Shown in pieces: positions 24,649 to 34,422 of a DNA stretch of 34,883 nt (its first letter is position 1; every line of letters begins with the position of its first letter). The stretch spans positions 1 through 34,883 of the forward strand of contig JAGXIC010000268.1 of NCBI GenBank assembly GCA_024635875.1, written 5' to 3'. The position numbers and the translations under genes are program-made. The notes beneath the pieces were generated by a model. That model was not told the origin of the DNA. It saw only the letters and a list, made by a program, of their open reading frames with translations, and made no database searches. This DNA comes from Pricia sp. (lineage in GTDB: Bacteria > Bacteroidota > Bacteroidia > Flavobacteriales > Flavobacteriaceae).

Positions 24649-25070
24649 TACTGCAACAAGAATACTAGAAAAACGGCGGGTACAAAATAGACCGCAATGG
24701 TCTGGGCTCCCTCATAATCTCTGGCCAGCCGTTGACCGAAAAGTAACATCAAAAGGGATATACAAGACATAATCGCTCCGTAAAAAGCAAAGCCCGTTTC
24801 ATTGAATACGACGATCTGGAATAGTCCGGCTGAGCACAGCAAGCCAGCTAGCATCTCTGACAACAGCACCGTGCCCAATAAAAAGGGTGTTACACTTTCT
24901 AAAGGGGTGTCGGCAAAATGACCTTTCAGAAATGATAGGTTGCCTTTCCAATCGAAGACTTTATCTATGCTGCTTTGAAGAAAGACGACAATCAAAAAAA
25001 TCAAGATCAAGTTCTCGGTAGCGTGGCTTATTAGGTTTTCCATAAAGTTGGTTTGGTCTGGTTTTAGCAA
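24648..25070 (-). CDS. DoxX-like small integral membrane protein (start possibly at 25043)
   Basis: 140-aa ORF with about four hydrophobic segments; FLIVVFLQSSIDKVFDWKGNLSFLKGHFADTPL... Confidence 0.65.
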   Translation of the reverse strand: MLKPDQTNFMENLISHATENLILIFLIVVFLQSSIDKVFDWKGNLSFLKGHFADTPLESVTPFLLGTVLLSEMLAGLLCSAGLFQIVVFNETGFAFYGAIMSCISLLMLLFGQRLARDYEGAQTIAVYFVPAVFLVFLLQ

Positions 25071-25096
25071 TACATCGGTCTTGCTAATTTCAATAA

Positions 25097-26260
25097 CTAA
25101 GGCAATATAGTTTGTGCTGGCCGGTGCAAAAGCCGGGTAAGTTTTATCGACAGGTCCGTCAAGATGATTTTGGAATTGCCGTTGCGTTCGATATGGTAGA
25201 GGGCTGTTTCCAGCTCATCGACGATATCCGAAATGTTATTTTCGTGAATGAAGGCTGCGAATTTATTCAGTTGAAAGCCGTCTACGTGAATACGCATAAA
25301 GGCCAGTTCGTGGGTGTTGAAGTTGATAAGCAGGGCTTGGCGCATCACCGTAAGGCAATACTGTAAAAAATTCTTTTGGGTCTCCCTGCCTGTCTTGGCG
25401 ACCTCTTCGCTCCAGAGTATGAGTTCATGAATAGCCGCTTTATTTCCTTTGGACTTGAAAGCGCTGCGCACCCACTGTACGAACCATTTTTCGAAAACAA
25501 GGTCTTCCGAATCTTTGTTCATGAGGTCCAGGGCCTTATTAAAATTGCCATCGGCCTCATGGGCGATTTGCAGGGCTTCTTCCCGCACCAAACCCTTTTG
25601 AACAAGGGCATTTGCCATTACCACTTCCGCCAAGGGTGGGAAATGTAAGAGTTGGCAGCGCGATCTTATGGTCTGTATAATTTGTTCCTCATCTTCCGCA
25701 ATCAATAAAAAAACGGTATTGTTCGGGGGCTCCTCGATAAGTTTTAAGAGCTTGTTCGAGGCCGATACGTTCATTTTTTCGGCCATCCAAATCAGCATTA
25801 CCTTATAGCCACCTTCGTACGATTTCAACGCCAATTTTTTCACCACCTCCTGTGCTTCGTCCACACCGATTTGGCCCTGTTTTTTTTCGATACCGATCAG
25901 CCGGTACCAATCGAACAGGTTTCCATACGGTTGCTCCTTCACAAAAGCACGCCATTCTTCAAAATAATGATCGCTTACCGCATGGCTTTTGATTTTATCG
26001 GAATTCGACACCGGAAAGGCAAAATGCATATCGGGGTGCGAGAGGGTATTGAATTTGAGATTACAGGCTTGGTTTTCCCCTATATTTTCCCCGTTCGCGT
26101 TAGCACAGATAACATATTGCGCATAGGCCAAGGCCATCGGCAAGGTGCCCGAACCTTCTGGACCGATGAACAATTGCGCATGGGGAATACGCCCCGCATC
26201 GGCACTGGTGGCCAAATGGTTCTTGATATGTGATAGCCCTAAAATGTCTTTGAACAACAT
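25097..26260 (-). CDS. holB: DNA polymerase III subunit delta'
   Basis: 387-aa ORF: LFKDILGLSHIKNHLATSADAGRIPHAQLFIGPEGSGTLPMALAYAQYVIC; KVMLIWMAEKMNVSASNKLLKLIEEPPNNTVFLLIAEDEEQIIQTIRSRCQLLHFPPL. Confidence 0.93.
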   Translation of the reverse strand: MLFKDILGLSHIKNHLATSADAGRIPHAQLFIGPEGSGTLPMALAYAQYVICANANGENIGENQACNLKFNTLSHPDMHFAFPVSNSDKIKSHAVSDHYFEEWRAFVKEQPYGNLFDWYRLIGIEKKQGQIGVDEAQEVVKKLALKSYEGGYKVMLIWMAEKMNVSASNKLLKLIEEPPNNTVFLLIAEDEEQIIQTIRSRCQLLHFPPLAEVVMANALVQKGLVREEALQIAHEADGNFNKALDLMNKDSEDLVFEKWFVQWVRSAFKSKGNKAAIHELILWSEEVAKTGRETQKNFLQYCLTVMRQALLINFNTHELAFMRIHVDGFQLNKFAAFIHENNISDIVDELETALYHIERNGNSKIILTDLSIKLTRLLHRPAQTILP

Positions 26261-26463
26261 TCCGTAAAGATAGCGTTTTCGGGGATAGTTTTGGCAGTTC
26301 GCTTACAGTGATACGCGTCCGCCACACGCCCTAAGCAATTTTTTTGCGTTCGGCGGATAGCGCACGGGGTATACAGTAGGCCTCAAATTGAATTTAGGGT
26401 TGTATAATTCCGATAGGGGTCAAAAACTGCTTACTGCCACTGCCAACTGCTTACTCTTTTCCT

Positions 26464-26471
26464 TACATTTG
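26464..26471 (+). promoter_or_regulatory. Bacteroidota -7 box candidate (TACATTTG) upstream of pgk
   Basis: TAnnTTTG match 23 nt before the pgk ATG. Confidence 0.5.
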
Positions 26472-26494
26472 CCATTCCCATAAAACCATAAAAC

Positions 26495-27688
26495 ATGAAG
26501 ACGATAGACGATTTTAATTTCAAGGATAAAAAAGCACTGATTCGTGTAGACTTCAATGTGCCTTTAAACGATGATTTCAAGGTTACGGATACCAACCGTA
26601 TCGAGGCAGCAAAACCTACCATAATAAAAGTTTTGGAAGACGGTGGAAGTGCCGTTTTGATGAGCCATTTGGGCAGACCTAAAGGCCAAGCAAATCCAGA
26701 CCTATCGCTACAACATATTGAAGATACGGTTTCCAATATAATTGGGGTAAAAGTTAAGTTCGTCAACGACTGTATTGGTAAAAGCCCCGAAAATGCAGTC
26801 GCAGCTTTGCAGCCCGGGGAGGTGCTATTGTTAGAGAACCTTCGTTTTCATGCCGAAGAGGAAGCGGGCGATACCGGTTTTGCCAAACAGCTGTCAAAAT
26901 TAGGCGATATCTACGTTAACGATGCCTTTGGAACGGCCCATCGTGCACACGCCTCTACGACAGTTGTGGCCCAGTTTTTCCCTGATGATAAGTGTTTCGG
27001 ATATTTATTGGCCAAAGAAATCGAAGCTATCGACAAGGTGATGGAAACCGGGGAGAAACCAATTTTGGCGATTTTGGGCGGGGCGAAAGTTTCCTCAAAG
27101 ATTACCATCATCGAAAATATATTGGACAAGGTCGACCATCTGATTATCGGCGGGGGGATGACCTACACTTTTGTAAAGGCGAAAGGCGGAAAAATAGGCG
27201 ATTCTATCTGCGAGGACGATAAGATGGGTCTGGCCATGGACATATTAAAGCAGGCTAAGGAAAAAGGGGTGGAAGTACATCTTCCGGTAGATGTTTTGGC
27301 GGCTGATGATTTTGCGAACGATGCAAACACCAAAGTGGTCGATGTAGACAAGATTCCCGATGGATGGCAGGGCCTTGATGCCGGCCCCAAAACTTTGGAA
27401 AATTTCATGGAGGTTATCTCAATGGCCAAGACCATTTTGTGGAACGGCCCTGTGGGCGTTTTCGAAATGGAGAACTTTGCCAAAGGCACCATTGCCGTCG
27501 GAAAAGCGATTGACGAAGCGACCCAAAACGGTGCATTCTCGTTGGTCGGTGGTGGCGACTCCGTTGCCGCGGTCAAACAATTCGGATTTGAGGATAAAGT
27601 AAGCTACGTTTCAACGGGCGGCGGGGCCATGCTCGAAAGTCTAGAGGGAAAAACCCTGCCAGGAATCGCTGCAATAATGGGGCAATAA
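26495..27688 (+). CDS. pgk: Phosphoglycerate kinase
   Basis: 397-aa [18 protein letters not shown]..., [62 protein letters not shown]. Confidence 0.98.
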   Translation: MKTIDDFNFKDKKALIRVDFNVPLNDDFKVTDTNRIEAAKPTIIKVLEDGGSAVLMSHLGRPKGQANPDLSLQHIEDTVSNIIGVKVKFVNDCIGKSPENAVAALQPGEVLLLENLRFHAEEEAGDTGFAKQLSKLGDIYVNDAFGTAHRAHASTTVVAQFFPDDKCFGYLLAKEIEAIDKVMETGEKPILAILGGAKVSSKITIIENILDKVDHLIIGGGMTYTFVKAKGGKIGDSICEDDKMGLAMDILKQAKEKGVEVHLPVDVLAADDFANDANTKVVDVDKIPDGWQGLDAGPKTLENFMEVISMAKTILWNGPVGVFEMENFAKGTIAVGKAIDEATQNGAFSLVGGGDSVAAVKQFGFEDKVSYVSTGGGAMLESLEGKTLPGIAAIMGQ

Positions 27689-27837
27689 GTGCGTTATCGA
27701 TAAACAGATATACTGGCTCAAGGCACTATTTTATAGTTCGAAAGTTTTTCCGGAAAAAAGCCCGGTTTTCGATGGGTTGGAACAGTTTGGTAGGTGCATA
27801 AATTTCCAATCCATATGTACCGCAATTCGCAGCTAAT

Positions 27838-29517
27838 ATGATAACAAAAAACAAGTTGTTTTTTCCGTTGGTCTGGTGTTTGGTTTTCGCCGTCCCGTTG
27901 ATAGCACAACAAAAAGATTCCAAGGGCCCATCTGAAAAAGGTTCCCTAACCGCAACCCAAGAAGACGAAGCTTTATCTGCGGATATGGAGTCTCCCATCG
28001 ATACGTTGGCCATGGATATGACCGGTGTCGAGCAGATGGAACAAATGGCATCGGATACGACGTTGAACGATACTGTCCTGAAATTGATTCAAGACGGGGG
28101 GGGCATCAGCAAATATGCCCTTCAAGATCTTCCGGAAGCGGCAAAGTACGATAGTCTTTGGATGGAGGTGCTTTACGAAAGCGCTTCCCTTTCCGATGAA
28201 ATGTTCAGTGAGATATCCGAGCTCGACTATGATAAGACCTATCCAACATCATTACCCACCGATACGTTAAAGGCCCGATTGGAACGGTTGAACCAAAAGA
28301 CGCCTTTCAACGTAGCCTATAATCCATCCCTAGAAAATGTAATCAAATCCTTCCTCTTTAGAAAACGGGAACTGATGGAAAAAATGTTGACCGTCAGCCA
28401 GTTTTATTTTCCGCTTTTTGAACAGGAACTTGACAATTACGACATTCCTTTAGAGATGAAATACTTGGCCATTGTGGAGTCCGCCTTGAACCCAAGGGCG
28501 CGCTCCCGTGTTGGTGCAACGGGGCTTTGGCAGTTTATGTACGGCACGGGAAAACAGTTTGATCTTGACGTTTCAAGCTATGTCGACGAGCGTAGCGATC
28601 CAATCAAGTCTACGGAAGCCGCCTGTAAGTTTCTATCTCAATTATACGATGTTTATGGGGATTGGGATTTGGCCCTGGCCGCATATAATTCCGGACCGGG
28701 TAATGTCAACAAGGCCATACGGAGGTCTGGGGGCTATAAGAACTATTGGAATCTTCGCCGGTACCTTCCCCGGGAAACCGCCGGTTATGTACCTGCGTTT
28801 TTGGCGACCATGTACCTTTTCGAATATGCCGACGAACACGGGCTGAAAGGCGAAAAAGTAGAGCGCGCGTATTTCGAGACCGATACCGTGCATGTAAAGA
28901 GCCTGATTACCTTCGATCAGGTAACCGAACTTTTAGGAGTCGGCAAGGAAGAGCTGAGAGTGCTCAACCCGTCCTACAAACTTGATGTGATCCCGTTCGC
29001 CGATGGCAAACCGCATACGCTGCGGTTACCTAAGTACGCCATGGGAATGTTCGTTTCTAACGAAGAGGCGATTTATGCGCATGTAAAAAAGGAACTTGAG
29101 AGCAATGAGAGTCCACTGCCGCAGCTTGTAAAAGAAGCGGAACAGAACAGCATACGCTACAAGGTGCGCAGTGGTGATTATCTCGGTAGAATCGCGGAAC
29201 GCCACGGGGTCGGTGTGAGCCAACTCAAACAGTGGAACGGTCTTCGGGGCAACGACCTGAGAATAGGGCAAAGGCTTACCATCTATCCAAGGCGGATACC
29301 CGGTGAAACGGCGGCACCGAGCGGTTCAACAGCCGCTGCAAATACCTCGATTCCGGAAGGGGCGAAAGTACATACGGTTAGGAGTGGAGACTCGCTATGG
29401 ACCATCTCAAAAAAATATCCAGGAATTTCCGTCGAGAATTTACGACAATGGAACGGTATTAGCGGTAGTAACCTAAAACCGGGGACAAGATTGAAATTGT
29501 GCGCTTGTCCATCATAA
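27838..29517 (+). CDS. MltD-like lytic transglycosylase with SLT domain and two LysM domains
   Basis: 559-aa ORF: IVESALNPRARSRVGATGLWQFMYGTGKQFDL (SLT); YKVRSGDYLGRIAERHGVGVSQLKQWNGL and HTVRSGDSLWTISKKYPGISVENLRQWNGI (LysM). Confidence 0.95.
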   Translation: MITKNKLFFPLVWCLVFAVPLIAQQKDSKGPSEKGSLTATQEDEALSADMESPIDTLAMDMTGVEQMEQMASDTTLNDTVLKLIQDGGGISKYALQDLPEAAKYDSLWMEVLYESASLSDEMFSEISELDYDKTYPTSLPTDTLKARLERLNQKTPFNVAYNPSLENVIKSFLFRKRELMEKMLTVSQFYFPLFEQELDNYDIPLEMKYLAIVESALNPRARSRVGATGLWQFMYGTGKQFDLDVSSYVDERSDPIKSTEAACKFLSQLYDVYGDWDLALAAYNSGPGNVNKAIRRSGGYKNYWNLRRYLPRETAGYVPAFLATMYLFEYADEHGLKGEKVERAYFETDTVHVKSLITFDQVTELLGVGKEELRVLNPSYKLDVIPFADGKPHTLRLPKYAMGMFVSNEEAIYAHVKKELESNESPLPQLVKEAEQNSIRYKVRSGDYLGRIAERHGVGVSQLKQWNGLRGNDLRIGQRLTIYPRRIPGETAAPSGSTAAANTSIPEGAKVHTVRSGDSLWTISKKYPGISVENLRQWNGISGSNLKPGTRLKLCACPS

Positions 29518-29590
29518 ATTTAGGCTATTACCTTAGGGTCTACCTACCCGTTAATTCGTTTAATAGCCGGTTAACTCAAAACCTTAGTCC

Positions 29591-30586
29591 ATGAAAAAAC
29601 TTGGAACACTAGCTTTACTTCTCGTCTTGATCCTAACCTCCTGCAACGATGGGAAAAATAAAAATTATCTGCCCACTTCAATCGGCGCCATAAATTCAAT
29701 GGTCGTAGTGATCGACAACGAACTTTGGAAAAGCAAGGTCGGCGATTCGATCAGAAAGCATTTTGCGGCACCCGTTCTGGGCATGCCGATGGACGAACCA
29801 CTTTTCAGTATCGACCAGATTGCGCCAAAATTTTTTACGGGATCTATCCGCAATACCCGTTCGGTCCTTTATGTTATGGAAGATTCGGTAAATGTAGGAC
29901 ATGTCAAAAGCGATATGTACGCAACACCTCAAAAAGTGGGCGTTATTAAAGGGGCCGACCAAGATGAAATCATCGATAATGTGATGAAGAAATCCGATGA
30001 GATTATTGCCGCTTTTAAGGAGATGGAGATTGCGGAAGCGCAAAAACGATTCAATCGATCGTTGAATAAAGAAGGGGCGCTGCAAGAGAAGTTTGGTATT
30101 TCGTTAAAAGTACCCTCTATCTATAAAGTGGGGAAACAAGAAGATAATTTCGTCTGGATCGACCGAGAAATACAAAAAGGAACCGCGAACATCACTGTTT
30201 ACGAGATGCCCGCCAACAATTTTATTACCGATTCTACCTTGGTTCAGGATATCATCGCCATGCGTGATTCCATTGGCGAAAAATATATTCCCGGGCCTGA
30301 TATAACCGGCAAAGTAACCTATATGCGAACGGAGCCTGCCTACGCCCCCGCCGTTTTCCCTGTGGAAATTGCTGGCTTAAAAGGCGTTGAGGTACGCGGT
30401 ATATGGGATATTAAAAACTACCCGATGGCCGGTCCATTTCTGACCTATATTCTCAACGACAAAGCGAACAATCGAAAATTGGTTCTGGAAGGCTTCGTAT
30501 TTGCCCCCGCTACCGAAAAAAGAGACGATATATTCGAATTAGAGGCCATATTAAAGACCTTGAAATTTACATCCCCAACCAAGTAA
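29591..30586 (+). CDS. DUF4837 family lipoprotein
   Basis: 331-aa ORF; signal/lipobox LLVLILTSCND; sequence style of the DUF4837 family; sits in the expected pgk-mltD-DUF4837 order. Confidence 0.85.
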   Translation: MKKLGTLALLLVLILTSCNDGKNKNYLPTSIGAINSMVVVIDNELWKSKVGDSIRKHFAAPVLGMPMDEPLFSIDQIAPKFFTGSIRNTRSVLYVMEDSVNVGHVKSDMYATPQKVGVIKGADQDEIIDNVMKKSDEIIAAFKEMEIAEAQKRFNRSLNKEGALQEKFGISLKVPSIYKVGKQEDNFVWIDREIQKGTANITVYEMPANNFITDSTLVQDIIAMRDSIGEKYIPGPDITGKVTYMRTEPAYAPAVFPVEIAGLKGVEVRGIWDIKNYPMAGPFLTYILNDKANNRKLVLEGFVFAPATEKRDDIFELEAILKTLKFTSPTK

Positions 30587-30615
30587 TTAGACTTCGTAAG
30601 AAATAAGTTCAATAG

Positions 30616-30642
30616 AAAAGCCCATCGTTAAGATGGGCTTTT
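30616..30642. terminator. Intrinsic terminator downstream of the DUF4837 gene
   Basis: aaaagcccatc-gttaa-gatgggctttt, 11-bp perfect stem. Confidence 0.8.
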
Positions 30643-30664
30643 GCATTTCAAAAGGATGATTGTA

Positions 30665-30835
30665 TCAACCAAATGCGAATCCTGTGGTAACCCTATAGAT
30701 AAAGGCATAAATAACCATACCCAATAGCATAAAACAAAGCCAAGAATAAACTTTAAAATACTTCTGTAGCACCCTTAAGCTCCAATCTCTAAAAGCTTCT
30801 ACGTAGATTTCCTTTACAAGTAATAATTTGCTCAT
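30665..30835 (-). CDS. Small (56-aa) predicted membrane protein, possibly DUF6747-like
   Basis: Below the track length cut-off. Reverse-strand translation MSKLLLVKEIYVEAFRDWSLRVLQKYFKVYSWLCFMLLGMVIYAFIYRVTTGFAFG-stop has one clear TM helix and an amphipathic N-terminus. Confidence 0.6.
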   Translation of the reverse strand: MSKLLLVKEIYVEAFRDWSLRVLQKYFKVYSWLCFMLLGMVIYAFIYRVTTGFAFG

Positions 30836-31030
30836 ACATTCAATTTTTAATTATTTCCTATACAAAGGTGGTAAAAGATTTATGGCAATTCTATTAATTT
30901 AGATGAAATGCTTTGCATATCAGATATGAAATTCACAGGAGGTCAATCATCGATAAAACCCTTTAATATATAGATACTCGGAATGGGGGAAAGCACTTTT
31001 GCCCAACTTCGATTCGCCGAGAAACAAAAA

Positions 31031-31052
31031 AGCATCCATGAATTAGGGATGC
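31031..31052 (-). terminator. Terminator for the minus-strand OmpA gene
   Basis: On minus strand: gcatcc...ggatgc stem followed by a T-run (plus strand aaaaaagcatccatgaattagggatgc). Confidence 0.6.
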
Positions 31053-31097
31053 CTTTCTGGTTAGATTGATAGGTATGGTCATGGAACCTTGAAATTC

Positions 31098-33620
31098 TTA
31101 CTCTCTTACAATAATAAACTCTGAACGTCGGTTGAGCAGGTGTGTGGCTTCCGCACAGGCTACGGTGCCGTTACACTCGTTGAGCAATCGACTCTCACCA
31201 TACCCGATGGCACTCTCGACACGGCTGGCGTCAATACCTTGGGATATGATATAGTCACGAGTCGATTTGGCGCGTTTGTCCGACAGGTATTCGTTGTACA
31301 CCCTGCTACCGCGCGAATCGGTATGTGATTCGATCTTTATTGCCATGCCTGGGTATTCTTTCATCACGCTGACCAGTTTGTCCAATTCTTTAGCGGCTTC
31401 GGGTCGCACATTCGATTTATCGAAGGCAAAATAGATCATTTCGGTCTTCAACTTCTTGATGCCCTCCTCTAAGGCAATCATATCTTCAATGCGCTTCAAG
31501 GAGATGTCTACATTCACGCGTTCGTTGTCTACTGTGGCTACTGACCGTTCGTTATCGAAGAACTCCCTTTTTTCGGTTTTTAGGATGTATTTGGTGTTAC
31601 CGTCAAGATCCTCGAATACAAAGCTACCGTCATCTTCGGTCATCATTTCCTTAAGTTTGATGCCGTTGCCGTCCAAAAGCTGTACGAGTGCCTTGGGCAT
31701 TAAGTTTCCGGTAACCAACTCGGTGATTACGCCTGCAATGGCGTTGTTGTTGGCCGGTATTTCTTCTATGGTCGGTCTTTTGAACGAGTAGATATCGTCA
31801 TCCCCTTTACCCCCGGCGCGATTGGACGCAAAAAATCCATTTTGGTTTTCTTCGTTTACAATATATGAAAAATCATCTTTGTTGCTGTTGATGGGCTTGC
31901 CCATATTGGCTACGGTTCCAAAGCCCTCTTCCGTGTTGTAGGCCGCTTCGAATACATCGAGGCCTCCAAGACCCGTGTGTCCATCCGAAGAAAAATAGAG
32001 TTTGGCACCATTAAAGAAAGGGAACATCTCCCTTTTCTCGGTATTTATTCCGGGACCAAGGTTACGAGGGGCAGAAAAGCCGCCATCATCCAATACATCG
32101 ACTACGAAAATATCGCTCTTGCCAATACTGCCAGGCATATCGGATACAAAATAAAGCTGTTTGCCATCAGGGCTCAAGGCGGGGTGTCCCGTGGAATAGT
32201 CGTTGCTATTGAACGAAACCTCTACCGCATCCGTCCACTCCATACCGATTTTGTTCGATTTGTATATTTTCAGGTGGTTCACCCCTTCTTTATCGCGCTT
32301 CAGCTTTTTACCGAAGTTGTTGCGCGTAAAATACATCGTTTTATTATCGGGCGAAAAAGCCACGGATGCCTCGTGATATTTCGTATTTATTTTTTTAGAA
32401 AATTTCAAGGCATTTTTGAGGTCTTGCGACTCTTTGTTTATTTCGGCCACATACAGATCAAGGTAAGGCTGATCGTTCCATTTATATTTTCGGGTCTTAA
32501 AGAAGGATGAATCTTTAGCGGAAGAAAATACAATTTGGTTCGAATCGAGAAACATCGGCGAAAAGTCGGAATATTTGGTGTTGATGGACATGTTTTTAAG
32601 TTCGAAATCCTCTTCCGAGCCTAAAATGTTGTCCAATACGATCTCGTTGGCCGTAACGTTGGTGTTGTCTAGGCTTGCTTCTCCGTTTTTCGTTTTCCGG
32701 TTATACAATCGCATAAGGCGTTTGGCGCGGCCGTATTTTCCCGTGCCTTTTAGGGAGTGGGCGTATTTGAACATATTATCCTCTGACATTTCCTTACCGT
32801 AGTTTTCATAAAGGATGTTGTACCAATGATAGGCCTTTTCCATATCGGTATTAAAGTAATGGGCATCGGCAGCTTTCTGAAGGTTATCTCGTGTATAATA
32901 TTTTTCGCCTTTTGAAAGGGCTTGCTCGTATAGATCGGCAGCTTCGGCATACCACATTTTATTGAAATAGGCGTCGGCCTTTTCGATAGTTCGGCTTTTG
33001 TTGCCAGTTTTGGCGATACTGGGCGCATTGGCGTCGAGAGAAAGCACTTGTTCGGCAATTTCGCTGGGTTCAACATCCTCTTCGTCGATATTAGCCGCCG
33101 TAATCAATCCAGTTTCGCTCACTTCTAACATAGCCAATGATGATCCGCCAATGGTCATGCTATGCTCTATTTCGAGAATCCAAACGTCTTCGGCATACGT
33201 ACCGTCCAGTTTTGAAACACAGGCATCGACGGCCTCAAGACCGAACGGATAGTAGGCCAAGTACACATAATTGAGCCGGTTATCGGGATTCGTGATATAA
33301 CCGGACTCTGCAAAGCCTTTTCGCTTTAACTTTTTAACGGCTCTATTGCCATTTTTTCCCTCGCTGAACACCCCGGATACGATGTAATAACCATTCTCCA
33401 CATTTTCAAGTCCGCTGAAGGTTCTATGGGGAATATTCTGGCTATCGGCGGCCTCTTCGAAGGTCTTGTTGATGGAAACGACCGGTTCGGTATATGAAGG
33501 GCGATTTTTTGTATCGTTGCTTGCCGTGGTCGGTGTTTCGTCGATTTTGAAGTCTTGATGGTCTTGGGCAAAGACGCCAAAAGACAGGAGGAAGATTAGG
33601 GCAGGTACTATTTTTTTCAT
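31098..33620 (-). CDS. PorE-like OmpA family protein: N-terminal SPOR-like module, TPR, PD40 beta-propeller, carboxypeptidase-regulatory-like domain, OmpA C-terminal peptidoglycan-binding domain
   Basis: Preferred start MKKIVPALIFLLSFGVFAQ (track start 33650 is 10 aa upstream). SPOR-like at 33416-33162; KADAYFNKMWYAEAADLYEQAL (TPR); GHPALSPDGKQLYFVSDMPGSIGKSDIF (PD40); AGVITELVTGNLMPKALVQLLDGNGIKLKEMMTEDDGSFVF; IKIESHTDSRGSRVYNEYLSDKRAKSTRDYI...LLNRRSEFIIV (OmpA). Confidence 0.92.
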   Translation of the reverse strand: MKKIVPALIFLLSFGVFAQDHQDFKIDETPTTASNDTKNRPSYTEPVVSINKTFEEAADSQNIPHRTFSGLENVENGYYIVSGVFSEGKNGNRAVKKLKRKGFAESGYITNPDNRLNYVYLAYYPFGLEAVDACVSKLDGTYAEDVWILEIEHSMTIGGSSLAMLEVSETGLITAANIDEEDVEPSEIAEQVLSLDANAPSIAKTGNKSRTIEKADAYFNKMWYAEAADLYEQALSKGEKYYTRDNLQKAADAHYFNTDMEKAYHWYNILYENYGKEMSEDNMFKYAHSLKGTGKYGRAKRLMRLYNRKTKNGEASLDNTNVTANEIVLDNILGSEEDFELKNMSINTKYSDFSPMFLDSNQIVFSSAKDSSFFKTRKYKWNDQPYLDLYVAEINKESQDLKNALKFSKKINTKYHEASVAFSPDNKTMYFTRNNFGKKLKRDKEGVNHLKIYKSNKIGMEWTDAVEVSFNSNDYSTGHPALSPDGKQLYFVSDMPGSIGKSDIFVVDVLDDGGFSAPRNLGPGINTEKREMFPFFNGAKLYFSSDGHTGLGGLDVFEAAYNTEEGFGTVANMGKPINSNKDDFSYIVNEENQNGFFASNRAGGKGDDDIYSFKRPTIEEIPANNNAIAGVITELVTGNLMPKALVQLLDGNGIKLKEMMTEDDGSFVFEDLDGNTKYILKTEKREFFDNERSVATVDNERVNVDISLKRIEDMIALEEGIKKLKTEMIYFAFDKSNVRPEAAKELDKLVSVMKEYPGMAIKIESHTDSRGSRVYNEYLSDKRAKSTRDYIISQGIDASRVESAIGYGESRLLNECNGTVACAEATHLLNRRSEFIIVRE

Positions 33621-33929
33621 GATTTGGGATGTAGGAAAAAGAGGAAACATTAAGCGGTACAGACAAGGCTACTCAAGAGGGAATGGCTTGAAATTAATAA
33701 GCTTAGGCATCTTTATATTTGTCTAATAGGATAACGTAAAATTCGGCTAATCACTGCTTTTAGGATAACAATTGTTGTGAAAGGAGGATAAATAGTGGTG
33801 TATCGGACAGTGGGCTAACCTTAATCGGAAAATTAGGGCTTTAGACCTATAAGAGGAAGCGCGCTGATAGGGGGATGAGTGAAATTCTTAACCTATCTGC
33901 TGACTTCATAGGATGAATTCGGGGCCAAA

Positions 33930-33960
33930 AAAAGCCTTTAGCGTAACACTAAAGGCTTTT
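33930..33960. terminator. Terminator downstream of tatA
   Basis: aaagcctttag-cgtaaca-ctaaaggcttt, flanked by an A-run that becomes a T-run on the minus strand. Confidence 0.75.
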
Positions 33961-33983
33961 ATATGATATAATATGTAGACTAT

Positions 33984-34178
33984 TCAGTCTTTCTTGTCTT
34001 TCAGTTTATCGTTTACGGGTTCGTCTTCCTTTGAAGCATCCTTAAATTCTTTGATACCGCTTCCCAAGCCGCGCATCAATTCGGGAATCTTTTTCCCCCC
34101 GAACAATAAAAGAATTATCACGACGACAACGGCAATTTGCCAAGGCCCAATTGCTAAAAATATATGTAATGCTGTCAT
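33984..34178 (-). CDS. tatA: Twin-arginine translocase subunit TatA/E family
   Basis: [52 protein letters not shown]; track ORF starts at 34202 but the ATG at 34178 fits the family better. Confidence 0.93.
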   Translation of the reverse strand: MTALHIFLAIGPWQIAVVVVIILLLFGGKKIPELMRGLGSGIKEFKDASKEDEPVNDKLKDKKD

Positions 34179-34199
34179 AATCTCAATTTTTATGGATAA

Positions 34200-34207
34200 C
34201 AAATGTA
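34200..34207 (-). promoter_or_regulatory. Bacteroidota -7 box candidate (TACATTTG on minus) for tatA
   Basis: caaatgta on plus = TACATTTG on minus, about 21 nt upstream of the tatA ATG. Confidence 0.5.
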
Positions 34208-34422
34208 GTAAAAAAGTAATTTACTTGGTTATAATAATACGGAAGATAATTATTAAAGTGGTTTAATAACATAAATCTGTGTTCAAGTACTTACGAAGAA
34301 AGAAGAGGAAGGGTTCATTGTGATTTCATGTTCTTGCCAGTTCAAAGATCCGGAAGAAGGGCGAGACCATCAAATTTTCATAAAAACCCTCAAATTTATA
34401 CGCGGCATGAGTATATTTGTGA

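Noticed and set aside
30840-31020. Possible additional small gene between the 56-aa ORF and the OmpA gene
   Set aside because: AT-rich with no convincing start, length or motif; treated as intergenic.
33621-33650. Ten-residue N-terminal extension MFPLFPTSQI of the OmpA-like protein
   Set aside because: The internal MKKIVPALIFLLSFGVFAQ is a standard signal peptide, so the longer start is unlikely.
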